Shown here: piece by piece, positions 9,783-23,900 of the stretch
How positions within the stretch are numbered: the stretch's first letter is position 1
Layout: each line of letters begins with the position of its first letter
Origin: Atopsyche davidsoni
Taxonomy: Eukaryota > Arthropoda > Insecta > Trichoptera > Hydrobiosidae
Length of the DNA stretch: 64,000 nucleotides
Assembly (NCBI GenBank): GCA_022113835.1
Contig: JAILWY010000009.1
Coordinates: 12,562,001-12,626,000 of the forward strand
Reading direction: 5' to 3'
Made by a program: the position numbers and the translations under genes
The notes under the pieces: model-generated
What the model was told of the DNA's origin: nothing
Databases searched by the model: none
The model's input: the letters and a program-made list of their open reading frames with translations, nothing else

Positions 9783-12700
9783 CCCGCGCCCGAGCGACCA
9801 CCTCAGACCTGATCAGGTCTCGGAGACTGCAGACTAAGGACGACCACAATGGCTTTATTTAAATGAAGCCGGCGGGGTTCGCGGTGACTCATGGCTATTT
9901 CGATCGAAGCGAGTGCGGGAAGTCCTGGCCAGTGCTGTGCTTGGAGAAGCCGAATTATGGCGAATTATATAATGGCTTCCGGTAGCCTTTATTATCATTT
10001 TTTTTATTTGAAAAACCCCACAGCGTGCAGTTATTGATATTAACTCATGATTGCAATACGCAGTCTAGGATTTCATAGGGTATTTACTCGGAAGTATTTG
10101 TTAGTTGTGAAACAATGATGATTAAATTATATTGTATTTATTTTACACGGTAATAACCGTGGTATTTATGGGGTTTGCTAAATTAGGTGATTAGTTTGAT
10201 TTATTTATTCGCTGCTTGGAACTGTTTGCGTTTCGGATGTATGCGGGGATATATCTTCAGGGCTGATCAGAATTCAGAGTTGGACTCGAGTCGCTGAAAC
10301 GTGCTCGCAATATTGACGGTTTTAATGAAAAACATCGACCGAAAACACGCATTATATAATGATCAACAATTGATTTTTTCCGATTTCCTAATACAATTTT
10401 ATTGAAGTTGATTTCTATTATTATAGTTTTGATACTATCATTTCTTAAAATGATCCTATTTTTTAAATAAAATTTTGTTTATAACAAAAAAAGATATGTT
10501 TGAATATTTTAAGTATTTGATTTCATTTTATACTTAAACACTAGATAAGCATGATCATCATGAGCACAACATTAAAAATATTTTATTGAATTATTAAATT
10601 ATTATGTTACTTCACATTAAAATTGCATTTCTCACTATTACGATCCCAATACAGTATTATAATAATTGATTATTGATTGGTTATCTGATAGGTAATTAAA
10701 TTGGAATGCAACTTCACGCTCATTAAGTTAATTAACTCTAAAGTTTTATAATAAGCAAAAAACAAAAGTAAACACCTTTTTTTGCAATACAGTAACAGTA
10801 AATTCATGATTATACATAGACAAAAAAAAAAAGAAATATAATTAAAATATATTATTATTTTTACATAGATGTATTATTGTTAAACCGAGGGCCTTGAAAA
10901 AACATTGATTTCTCAAATCTTAAGAAGTAAAAATATCTCAAACGACAAATAATAAATTTATACATGTCATATGTTTCTGTAAAATAAAGATTCAAGACAG
11001 AAACGTTTTATCAAATTCAGTTGATTTTCATGTCGCGGTATTCGGCAATGACACTTGATGATGCTGTGGTTCCGAGAAGCTGCCTACACCCGCTGTGACA
11101 CAGCTGACATCACATCGATGATTAGCCAACAGCAATTATTAGGCGATAAAAAATGTTTTATCACAATGTAACGCAGCTTGTGAAGGCAGCTCTAATCTAT
11201 CCAGCCAAATCTTAACATTCCTTACACTGTAATGAGAGAAACGACTAAAAAATTAATACTCCTAATTAAAACAGATTTATGTTTGTGTTTACGAAAAATA
11301 TCAAAATCGTATTATTTTACAGGGTTCAATTCTTTCGCTACTTTACAAGCGACTCATCGCGGTGAATTGCATTATGAATTGCAATTAAAGAGCGTAAGTA
11401 TTAAATTATTGTGATTATTAAGTTATTCGTGGGAATTCCTATTGTTGTGGTTTTTTGTGGCAAATGATAATGATGCTCCGAGAAATACATATCCGGAAAA
11501 TGGCTGCGCATTTTTCACAAGATGTCATAAATCTGCTTCTAGGCGGGAATGGCCGTCGCGTTTTATGAATGATAAACACAAACAGTAGACCACAACATCA
11601 TGATTTTCATCCGTGTAAAACATTTAGTAATAACTTCATTAACGAGAATATGTTATTTAAGCAGAAAAATGATCATATCATATTCTATTACGCAAATACA
11701 AAAATACTGGCAATTTTATATAAAGCAACGTTTTTTGGACATGCCATAAAATATAGTCAATTTTTATTTTCACAATCGTACACTTTGTTTAAAAAGCATA
11801 CATTTATGTAGTTTAAAATAGTATCATTTTTTAAAATAATAAATGTAGTTTTTGAGAATATTATTCATTAAAGGCTAGAAGTAAATCGGGTCTAGTTATT
11901 AATTACTACCGGATTTGAGAAAACCCATAAATGTTTTTATGAAAAATAAATTGCGATTCGTAATAAATGATTTTGTATCTTCAACAATGTGCAAAAACTG
12001 AGCTTGAATTAATTATGAGAAGAATTCCAGTTTTGGGAATGATTTGGACTTTAAGTCATCAACTTGACGGATGATTTCCGATGTGCAATACAATAAGCTG
12101 AGGAAACGACTAGAAATTAATTAAAGTGGATAATTAGTATTGCGTGATAGTTTCAGCGCCATTGATGGATTTGAATATTTTTTTCTCCAAGTGGCCTCTC
12201 ATACGACAGCTCAACGGAAGAACAATGTAAACAATCGTGTTATTTTCTATCATATATAAATGACATTAAAAAAATCTAACCCGAGAAATCTATAAATTAC
12301 GTCAGATCTTGCAATGAAGCTGACAATTTTATAGAAATATCATGACACTATCAATCAGTAATTTAAATACTTCTTATGTTTTATAATTAAAGATAATTCG
12401 ATATCAGGCACGGAGAAGTTTGTTCTTATACTTCTTATGCAAACGATAAAAACATTTAGTATTTATGTTTAAAAAAATCATCTAAGCTTTGTAGTGCGGT
12501 GAAGATTGCATGTGTGAAATGCAAAGCGAGACAGAAAAGTGATCAATGGGCAAAAAGACACTGAATATATTATTATAGAAATTCATTTTGTTCATGAAAG
12601 CAAATCCCGAAATCATAATTTCTCTATAGTTCATATTTACTAGGAAGAAAAGGTCATAAAACCAAATAGTATAAAGCAGGCTCTGACATCATTATAACAT

Positions 12701-15700
12701 TATCGATAAATTTTCGATTTAACAATTGACAATGCACAACACAATATATCTTTCAAATGTGCTTTGAGTGATATGGCAGGTATTTTTGTGAAAAAAATTA
12801 TCAGGTCTTCACTTAGAAATTCACCGAAGATAGCAGTTGAATTACTTGACTAAGCATTTCGTATCTTCACAAGTCGATACAAGGCATACAACTGCCTAAA
12901 CATAAAGCATCTCCATATAATATCAAGATATATCTATCTACCGTCGGATGCTGCCATTTTTTGCCCATTAATTATAAATGTACTCAGTAATTAAATTTGA
13001 AAAATATTCAACAATATTTTTAAAATGTATTATTAATAATATAATCGTATTTCCTGTATGGTTGCAGAGGCGTAGTTGTTTTAGAATTAATACCAGCCAA
13101 AATATATTTACTCTATAAGAAAGTATTTTAACACCAATCGATGATTCCGAGTTCCAATTGTTGCTAAGTGCCAATTCCCTTACAATCAATCTTACAAAGT
13201 ATTTATAGAGGATACAATAAATCCACATCGAAGATAAGGGTAGAAAATTAACTCAAAATATAAGAAAATATATTAACATTAAAAAGACACAAAATTATTT
13301 TGTGTCTATTAAAAGTTTTTCCTATCGGATACACATTGATACGTGTAAAAATAAAGCTTGTAATTTTTTCTGAGTAAAAGATTTTACATTGAAAAAATCT
13401 AAAGATAGAAAGGTTTTTTTACGATTAATATAAGCTTTTGAATTCATTTGTTGTAATCTATAATTTAATACCAAAATATCGATTCTCTATTTTATTAAGA
13501 ATTCGAGTGGACTTAAAATAGTACAGAACGCTTATGTGAAAATCAACTTCTGATATCATCGCGAGTCAAAGGTCCTCCTCGTCGAAAATATTATGTGGAT
13601 ATATTTTTACCACGAAAAAGACAATAACATTATCATATAATATTTTTTTGTGCATTTTTTAATATATGATACAGCATTATCGATAAAACTTAGCAAGTCG
13701 ACTAAGCTTGCATGTTAAGCCTAAGTGACCAATGAATAAGTTGCACGTTTGCATCTGACACATTTTCCGTGTCAACTTAGATAAAACCGGCTTCAGGAAT
13801 CCGATTATAACAGGCACGACGCCCTGGAACTCAGGGTTCTAGAGCGTTACAACTGGAATTTGCTTATTTTGTAAGTATTTAAAGCAAGGAAGGAAGGAAG
13901 TCGAAGCTGAAAAAAATTGTCCAGTAATATCGTGAAACTGCTCCGATTTGAGAGAACGATAACCTGTCACCTGAAAACTCTTTGACTCCGATACTCAGAA
14001 ACCAAACATAATCTACGTAGGGGAAAGCAGAATATTTTATGGGGATATCACTTCTCGGTAATTAAAACACCAAAAAAATTGTTGCTAAAAGTGTAGGTTT
14101 ATTATTTTTTATGTCCATCGTCGTCTTAGGAGACGATGAATATTCCTGTAAGCCACACGAAAATCCTGAAGTATTTTGTAGTTGGCAAAGTAGCCTCAGA
14201 TATCGCGGTAAAAAATATACAACATTTTACCCGGAACATTAAAATAAATATTTCTCATATATTTATAATGAACGTTTACCCTCATCCTGCGCAAATGCGG
14301 TTGCATCCTCCATCATACCGGGCAACATTATAATTGTGTCGCATTGCAAGAATACATAATAATACATTATCAGAGTAATTTTATAAAGGTAGATTGATTT
14401 GATCGCAAATACACGGAGCATGAAGCACGTTTTTTTTATTCATTGTCACGTGGTCGGAAACGTCTTGTGAGAAATTATATTGGTTATACAAATCTAAGGA
14501 TTTGGTTTCTGTTTGATTGTGAATAGCCTATAAATAGTTCAAGGGAAATGAAGGCCCTAAAATATTTATAAATAATTAACAAAAAAAAACTCTGTGAGGT
14601 TCTTGTGAGTAGCAAGTTAGCTAGTCAAGAAAAAATGCATCATGATTTCTGGTTCTGAATATATTCGCTGATTCTGTAATGGAATGTCTAGCCACGATTT
14701 TATTGCTGAAAGAAGACTCGGCAATATAAAAAACCTAATCTTATTACAAGTAAGTTATCGACCAAACCATTTTTTTTTGTATATATAATATAAAGGGTTA
14801 AATATAAATAGATGACTCTCTTTCCTACTCTGTATATAACAGTTAAAAAATCGGATTCGTGCATCGATCTGATAAAAGTCGTATTTAAAAATACCTCAAT
14901 CCTAATCACGTTCAAGACGAGCGGCTTCTTAGAACCTCGGTACCGTTTATAACAGATGAACAGAACACAATTCATATTGTGCTGTGGGTAGGAATAGCAC
15001 GGGCATTTTTTGTGGGTTGACATGTTTATTGTTGTTGAATATAAACAATGCAGAGATGTGGCCTGAGGACATCCGCCAGCCTGAGCGTGACCCCGCCTGA
15101 AAAAACCCGACTCGCCCGATCACCGATAAAACAGCACGAACTATTGCTGACTGTGGATGTTGTTTATTTATTATCAATCTACATCCATTGCAATTTATCA
15201 AGAAATAGTTTACCGTTAAATATATACGGTTTCATGTTCATATATACTATATTAAATGTTACAGTGGTAATGTTTCAAAGAATCACTATATATATTTTTT
15301 TGAATACCACGAAAAATTGAATGGAAATATGTACTCAGATTGAAGAATTGATTTGACGTATTTTGCCTTGGATAGTTTCCACGAATAGTGACATACATAT
15401 TCTTATAATCGAAAAGCTGAAGTTTCATATAATTTGTAAAAAATCGTGTTCAAAGGTTACTTAAATTTTGATGGTATATATAGCCCAAAAACTCAGTATG
15501 TATTGAATTATATACAGTTTATAATATTTTGTCTGAGTAGCTTCTGAAAATGGGGGCCTACGATTCTATAATAAAGAATCACGACCCCCTCCACATATTG
15601 TTTTTATCGTCTGGGTATTTTAAACGATCTGCCAGCAGCGTTATTTTTTTTATTGAACGACGCAGGTTTCCTATCTTAGAAATAATAATAAGCCTTAGAG

Positions 15701-18700
15701 TTCACTTGGGCATCTAGATGATATATTCAAGAATGCTTAAAGATAAGATCCTATAATCAGTTATATATTATTGATTAATAATAAATGGCTGAAGCTATTC
15801 CGATACTCAATAATGCATAATACGGAAGGATATAAATGCCTGGCGGCTTTCAAAAAATGGTCCATACAGTTAGCGAGTATATGTGTGGTGTATTGATAAT
15901 ACTTAAACCACTATATCAATTTTTTTTTATTTTATGGTTTTATAGTTCTTGAAGCGTTAAGGTTGCTAAATCACAAAATAAACATTGTTGAGTCAATATT
16001 TGCGAACGACTGGATAATAAGGCACACTGAATACTGAAAGTACGACATGAATGTGACGCGGACAATCTGTGAGGAGTATTGAAAGCCTTTGAAGACGGTG
16101 ATGGTAAGAAATCTCATTCTATTGAATTGTTACAATAAAATATAAGATAACTTTCCAAGAAAAAGCGGGTCGGCACTCCTTCAGCCTTCAGTTTAAATTT
16201 CCTAGAATTTTAAGGCCTGGAAGCTTGCGGATTATAACTGCGTGGGTTGAACTTCTCAGTGTCGATTGCAACGTATTTCAATACATTGTTAAATTTTGTA
16301 CCTCGGCCAAAACAACATACCGATGGTGTTACTCGCCATTGGGCAATGCACCTATGAAAACGAATCATAATCACAAAATAATATCTATTTTACCCGATTG
16401 GAGAAGAATTAGATATAGACGAGCTCACAAGATCACAGTATGAATATCATATCAATATTAAAGACATACAACCAACAATCGACCGATGACTAGCCAATAG
16501 CTTCTCTTATTGTTTTTTTTCAGACTTGCCGAAAAAAATAGCAAAAAAAGATGATATCGACGAACTCGACAGTCGGTTATTTTAAAGTGTGTGTGGGGAG
16601 CTTCATAAAAAAAAAACTTTTAAGACTGCTTTTACATTTAAAAAATGAGGATCTTTTTGTGTATAGCGAAGCTAGGTTAGAATGTAATTCATAATCGCCA
16701 TCATTGCATAATAGGAAAACCGAAACATGAGATGACACCAGTAAAAATAGAAGATAAAAAATCGAAAATGACAATATTTTTTTTATAAATAGTAGTTTTG
16801 TGGTCGTTTATAACTGGTTTATTTTTTTTTTAACGAAGTAACATTCGCTTTATAAAAAAAAGTCTCTCTAAAGCTCTTCGAGTGCCTCGACCGATTCTAA
16901 AAGCGATGCGATTTAAGTATTGGCAATGATTTTGTAGTATATTTTTATTAAAATATAAAAAATGCATTGGCGTACTGGAGTAAAAAACAATTAATCAAAT
17001 CTATGTTAAAAAAACTGCAAATATTAATTTAGCATAGCTCAAAAACGACGTTCTTTATATGAGAAAATAAACATATTTTCTAATTTTATAAACTAAAATA
17101 ACGAGAAAATATCTATGTGCAGATTTTTATTTTTAAAGCAACATACTTGCATCCAAAAAAGCATAGTACTGAATTTGTAATAACTTAATTACTGATTTTT
17201 TATTATTATTCATGTCAAAAAAATAACGCAGATAAAAAAAGCAAAGCGGTTGAGTGAAACATTTTTAAAATTTTTAATTTAAAATATATGTTTAGTTATT
17301 TTACGATTTTTAAAACAAATTTTTTGTGGTTTTACTTTTCTATTTCTTAGAAAATGAGCAAATAATATTTTGAGTGATATAATAATCGTATGTTTTAAAC
17401 CGAAAAAAAAACAGTATCGTAGTAGATATTTCATTTTTTGTGAAGAAGATTTTAAATATTTTTCTAGTATTTTTCTCTTAATAAATTTCATGCCACTTCT
17501 ATTGACGAAACTGATGATCTGAGATCTTCCGTGCCGCCAGTCTGATAAAAAACAATTAAAATAATCGTGTACTGGATCGATCCGATCAAGAAGTAAGCTG
17601 CGATGTGTACGACATGCATTTACAAACAGACTACTTGTAACGAAGAACTGTTAATTAGTGAATAATAATAATAATTTATAATTAATATATGTAAATACAA
17701 TTATAAGTATTATTTTTTTTCAAGTCACGGTTTCCAGATAAATATATGTATTACAATATCATGTTTATATATTATATGTGTAACCCCTCTTTCATATTAA
17801 TATTTGTTAATATATTTATTTTTGCATATTTGGAAAGTTCCTGAAGCTTATACCAAAAGTATCAGCATTGACCTGTACAAAGTTTTTTTTTCTGATTATT
17901 CAATTATTTTAGAAAGAACTACCGAATAGTACCGAAATTGCAATTATTAATAAATTAAGGAGTGTTTTTAAAGGGGGCGCATTTATGTATTGTACGCCAC
18001 TGATACTAATTATAATATAATAATATTTACAAACCATAAAATGTTATCCAATATCATAAGGCTTGACATTCGAGTATTCACCAAATACGTGATTGTTCAA
18101 AATGCTATTGCCATTGAATGTCGCATGTTTGTTGAAAAATAATTAATGGGCTAGTTTTGTTATAAATATAAGTTATGTCAAATAAATCTGATATTAAATT
18201 GCGCAAAACGTTATTCCTGAAAAAATAATTTTTAAGATATAAATTTATTTGTAATGATTTTTTTTGCTGATACATAGAATGACCACCATACTATACAATT
18301 GACACTAAAGAAACTTCTAGAGATATACATATAAAATGCAGGATGTGATGCTTGTATTATGATGTTTTAGATATTTCATTTCTAGTGTCGTCTGCAGTTA
18401 GCACCTTGGTTATTTGAGAATCGGGAAAACCTGTTATGACATCACAAAATCGGAGTCACTTCCACCCACCTTACCTAAAACAGTAATGTTCTGAGATGCA
18501 GTGTACTGAGGCTGACACCATTCAACTTACATGGCCGTTTAGTTACTGGATCATTTGACCTTTGCAGATAATTTATTTATAAGTTATTTTATATAATTAT
18601 TATGCCCTTTATTTTATTACAAATGTGTATATAAAACACACCGAATGCATACGTATTGATTCGACATATTCGATTACATACATAGTAAAAGAATTGAAGC

Positions 18701-20945
18701 TTGACATCGTCAGCAATAAAATGTTGAACTAAATACAGGATGCATGAAATGTAATAACAAAAAGGACTTACGTGTTATTCACATTTTTTTTCACATTTTC
18801 TTTTAACTTAACACATAAAATTTTTTAATACTGTACTGACGGCGTGCTAGTGTATTTTGTCGGATGTCACGCTTTGGTAATTTATAAATTTAAATACGAC
18901 AATAAAAACGTTCATAAGAAATCTACTTAAATTTGCAACAATAATAACAACTAGAATATAAAATTGCAAATGTAAATTAAATCAAAGTGATTTTGGAGAA
19001 TATATGTTTACATCGTAAATCGATAATTTAAAGCAATCGAGAAAAAAAAACATGAATTAAGTTGTTGGTATTTTTGACGAAATCAAACAATGCTTAATAT
19101 AAAAAAAAAATATTCTAAAATTGTCATATAGTTGGTATATTTAACGTGTATTTTTTATATTATAAAAATGCTATAATTCAATACGTAGCTAAAGTCATTA
19201 TTGTCTTTGAAAATGAATTTAAGAAATAAATAAATGATTCCTGCTAAATAAGGGAATTTTTGAGCTAAAAGATGTTAAAAAAACGTATTGGAATTTACTT
19301 TTCGACTGGTTATCTGTTGAGATAGATATTATATTGTATTTATATAAATATATTTATTATATATATATTATTATTAGAATTATCGTAGGTTCCAAAAATA
19401 AACAAAAGTGCTTATTTATAGTTCAACAATAAAAACTATAGTTTTATAAAATAAACATTGGATAGTGTCCTAAAAAATATAAACTGCTAGAAGATCACGT
19501 AATTATCATTACATTCAAGTTGACATTATTATTCAGGACATTCCTGGTTTTGTTTCGATTGTTCACTGATTACGTAAGTCTATTTATAAAACAATTAATA
19601 TTCAAAAGTATTACATTATAGATCCGTATATGTTTACTGACGCTGCGGTATATTTTAAGGTATTTAGTTTTGTATGAGAAAAAGTAAAAAAAAATCTATA
19701 CATGTACGAAAATAATGATATTCGAGCCTCTTCGAAGAAAAGGATCTAACATACTTCCTAGACTCGATAGCCCAAAACTTGTATTTTAATACTAACAACC
19801 TGCTTACCCAGTAATATCATTTATATTAAAACAGTGATGAGTCGGGAATTTTGAGATAGGACAAGCCTATTTTTATTAATAACATATTTTTAATAATAAT
19901 AATTATTATGCATGCTTTTTTCTTTACTTCAGAATAAATAATGAATTGTAGGTACTCTACAAAGATATAAACATTCAGGATAGCGTGAGGGATATTGGTT
20001 TTTAAAATAGTGAATTGTGACTGGGAAAAATAAGGACATAACTATATATTTTATCATTTCTTCTTCTTCGGGTGCCTCTCCTCAGTCTGCACAAATAAAT
20101 TAAGATATTTAAAATGCTCATACATGCTTGAATTGTTATTTCTCATTTGTATCCTAGACAAAAGTTCGAGGATTTTTTTCATTGTTTCATCTGTTTACCG
20201 CTTAAATAAAAAAAATATGTTAATTAATTTACGATCTATCAGATACGATTGCTTTTATTTCAATCGAAATAAATCTTGCATATTGTGAGTGGCGTACCAA
20301 AGCGAGGGGCCACAGAGGCGTCAGCTCCGGACGGCACACATTTTGGGACGGCATTAAATTATATAAAACCAAAAAAAAACAATATGATTTTATAACCAAC
20401 TGAACAAATGACTTTATACTAATCAAAAAGGTATGCGTGTTAACCCCTGACTTTCTGATTTTTATTAACTGAAAAAGGACACAAAATTGAGAACCATTGT
20501 TTAAAGAAAAAAATTAAAATATTATAATTGTATAAATATCTGAAATATTTGTTCTAATAGTTATCGTAAAAGTATTATGGGTTTTTTTTAAATTTTCTTC
20601 ATAAAAAGCATTTGCATGCATTGTTTTAAACCCAAGTTTTGTTCGAAAACTTGTTTACTACAATATTTGTTACGTTCTAATTATGAAATACTGTTAGGTT
20701 GGTACTTCCTCCTCAATCATTTCGGTCAAGGTGCTGCACCGTGCAAATAAAATCATCGCGTGCATTTTTCGGTGCACAGCTAGCTTCACGTCGTTGTGCC
20801 TATTTGCGGGCGGGAGAAAGCGTTCACGTCAGTCATATCGCTTTCGTTTGCAATTGGGCTTGCATTTTTAATTGTATAAAATAAACCGTGTATTTAAGGA
20901 TATTTGGCCCTATTGAGTTGTCTTTTAATTTAACATTTTTGTAAA
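9783..20945. other. Intergenic, AT-rich, no confident gene
   Basis: About 11 kb of AT-rich sequence rich in homopolymer and AT runs. I see no recognisable domain, tRNA or rRNA. Exon-like fragments with plausible splice sites occur at 11323-11393 (+), 16074-16103 with 16524-16585 (+), and 20054-20086 (-); they are reported as findings because none can be tied to a known gene. A stem-loop lies at 15552-15589. The last few hundred bases contain the Ars2 promoter and 5' UTR; no TATA box is obvious there. Confidence 0.5.
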
Positions 20946-23900
20946 ATGGGCGACAGTGATGATGAATACGATCGGAAGAGACGTGACAAATTTCGCGGCG
21001 AGCGTGCTGGAACCGGTGGCACAGAAGGCAATAATTATCGTGGCAGCGATAGAAGGGAAGAGCGCTCGAGGGGCAGAGAAGAATGGCAAGAAAGGTTAGA
21101 ATTCCTCACAACGGTTCCCAATAACCTCGATTACTTTTAGTACCGTCCTTTGACCTTTCACCCTAATCCACAGATCGAAGCTCCCAAAAGAAAATGTACT
21201 CCTGCATCCTTCACCTTTTCCTAAAATATTTCGCAGGTATTTTGTGTACTACCAATTAATGCCAATCCTAGTTAAACAGTGAAAACCAAAATCAAAGATA
21301 CTAAATCTGACCGTTCATTGGCCTATTTTATTTAACTTCTATATGTAAATTAGGTAATTGTTTTAGAATTTGCCATAGTTTTATAGTTATGTTAAATTAT
21401 TTTCATATCACTTATTTGTAAATATGAAACCTTATGCATGTGTGCAAATAAACCTCTATATATTTATACATTGTATTTTGATCCCCGCTGAATATTGTCA
21501 GAGAGTGTTCTGCCAGTTTTTATTTGTCCTTGAACATAAATTGAAGGGAGTCGTGGTCCAGTGGGCGTGCTCGAGGCGGACGTGCAGAGTATCGAGATTA
21601 TCGAGGAGGAGCGCGTGGTTACTCGCCGGGGCGCGGGGAGGGACCGGCCAAACGGATGAGGCCGGACTGGGGCCTCGATGACCGGCGCTATGGACTACAT
21701 GACTATGGCAGTTATGGATGGGCTCATGACAGTTACGGACCGCACCCAGCACATCAAGCTTATGCTCTTCACGCACAGCAACCTCCAATCAGGTAAGAAA
21801 GTCCTCATGATACAGTTCTATTTTCTCCCATTTATACAACAGCATACTCCATTTTATGATAACTGTGCCATTTCACTAACATTTATGGACCTCAAGAAAT
21901 ATTATTTCATAAAAATTTTATAAGATTAATTTTTATACACTTTAAAGAATGTTGCTTTAAAGAAAGATGAAACTTAATTTAATAATGTACCTTCCAAATA
22001 CAGAGAGACTGGAATAGGTGGTGCTGCATCAGGAGAGACCCAGCCGGCAATGATGTCCTTTAAAGCATTCTTGGCAGCCCAGGACGACTCCATCACGGAT
22101 GAAGATGCCATAAAGAAGTACAACGACTACAAGCTGGAGTTCCGTAGACAGCAGCATAATGAATTCTTTGTTGCACATAAGGATGAAGAGTGGTAAGAAT
22201 TACTTTAAGTCGATACTTTCATTTTCTATCTCCTCTAAGTTTTGAAAATAATAAATTTTTGTTTTGGCAGCTTTACACTTAACACCCTATTTGTAGCAGT
22301 TTTGCCCTCATAGTGCATAGTTCACTCAAATTAAAAAGACAGCAAACTTTGTAAATAGGACAATCATGTGTATAATTCGAAAAAAATGTAAAAAAGAGAT
22401 CTGATGTCAGTGTTGGCCTGCTGTGTTAGAAGAACATCCAGACAGTCCTATGTGACTTTTGTGTAAAGACACCCTGAGATTTGGATGGCTTATGTTTGCT
22501 TGCTAAGTTACAATGTAGACCATTCCTTTATTGCTATTGTCTAGTGATAAGCCATTGTAAGTCTCTGTGTTGATCTTAACCTTAATGTATGAACGTTTGT
22601 CCCTACAGTCTACAGCATTGCCCCGGAAACTTCACGCTGTTCTTCATACCAAATCAAAAACTGAATACATTTGTCATACAGACGTGAGCTTAGAAAAGAT
22701 TTTTGATCCGCGATTTTACTTGATATCGTGTAGCTTTCCGTTCATTGCCTGAAGCGCGCAATGCTTCAGGCACCGCGTGTTAGGGCAGGGTCGTTAGGTT
22801 GCATCAGTGTGTGGGTACAGGTGAGACGAAGAAGCTTTCTTACTTACTATTTAATATTTGCTTTGAAGGAAACCTTATATTTTTTTACCGTTTACTTAAC
22901 ACATTCCCTCCGTTTCTTCATTTACCCTACTCTTGTGTTGTTTTATTTCCTTTAAAATCATTAAAAATTGAATTTGGTCCACATTCCTTGTTATCAGTTT
23001 ATCAGTAAAAAGTATAAGGTTTTATTATATTTTTTTTTACAATTTTAATATTTTAAAAAAATTATAGGTTCAAGATAAAATATCATCCAGAAGAGTCACT
23101 GAAACGTAAGGAAGAACAACACAATTCACTAAAGGTTCGATATGCATTTGAATTTATATTTTAACTAAAAATTATATATATTTTATCTAAGTACATGATT
23201 TTAGGATGAAAAATAAATTTATTGTACGTTATTTTCAGAATCGTCTTAATGTGTTTTTGGATCTTCTAAACAATTCAAATTTAGATAAAATAACTGTGGA
23301 CGTTGACCAATCTGAACAGTTAATAAGGTTGCTTGACACTGTCGTCATAAAGTTGGAAGGAGGTAGTGATGAAGACATGAAGATTCTGGACGAGCAGCCT
23401 AAGCCTGTAGTGCCAGCTGAACCAGGTTTGAGTAAACCCTAATTATTTTACTTGATCCCACCCTAATAATTTATTATAAATTTAATATAAATAATATTCT
23501 GTAGCCAAGACTGTGGAGATAATTTTGGATGGTGATGATGCCGATACTGAAATAGTTAAAAAAGAAATTGTTGAATCGGAAGAAGAAGCTGAGAAGCCGA
23601 AAGAGGAATCTGAAAGTAAAACAGAAGAGGTTAAAGAACCATCTGCTCCGCTCTGTATGGATATTGACCCTCACCATAAAGAACTTCAAGAACAAGCGAA
23701 GCTCTTCTCAAGGTCTAACTCTACTGCTGAAGCTCCTGGAGCAACAACAACAGATAATGGTAAAATATTTAAAATGAATTATGTTTTTATCAAGATGTAA
23801 ATAAGAGTTCAATTTAATTGTATTATTATTGATATTTTAGGTAAAGAATCCCGTCCTGCCGGTTCCAGTCGTAAACGAAAGCGAAGTCGGAATTCCGGAG

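Noticed and set aside
11321..11331. B-box-like GTTCAATTC
   Set aside because: No A-box at the right distance and no tRNA fold.
23474..23695. Minus-strand Phe-rich frame opposite an Ars2 exon
   Set aside because: Antisense of the Glu/Lys-rich acidic linker of Ars2; no independent signal.
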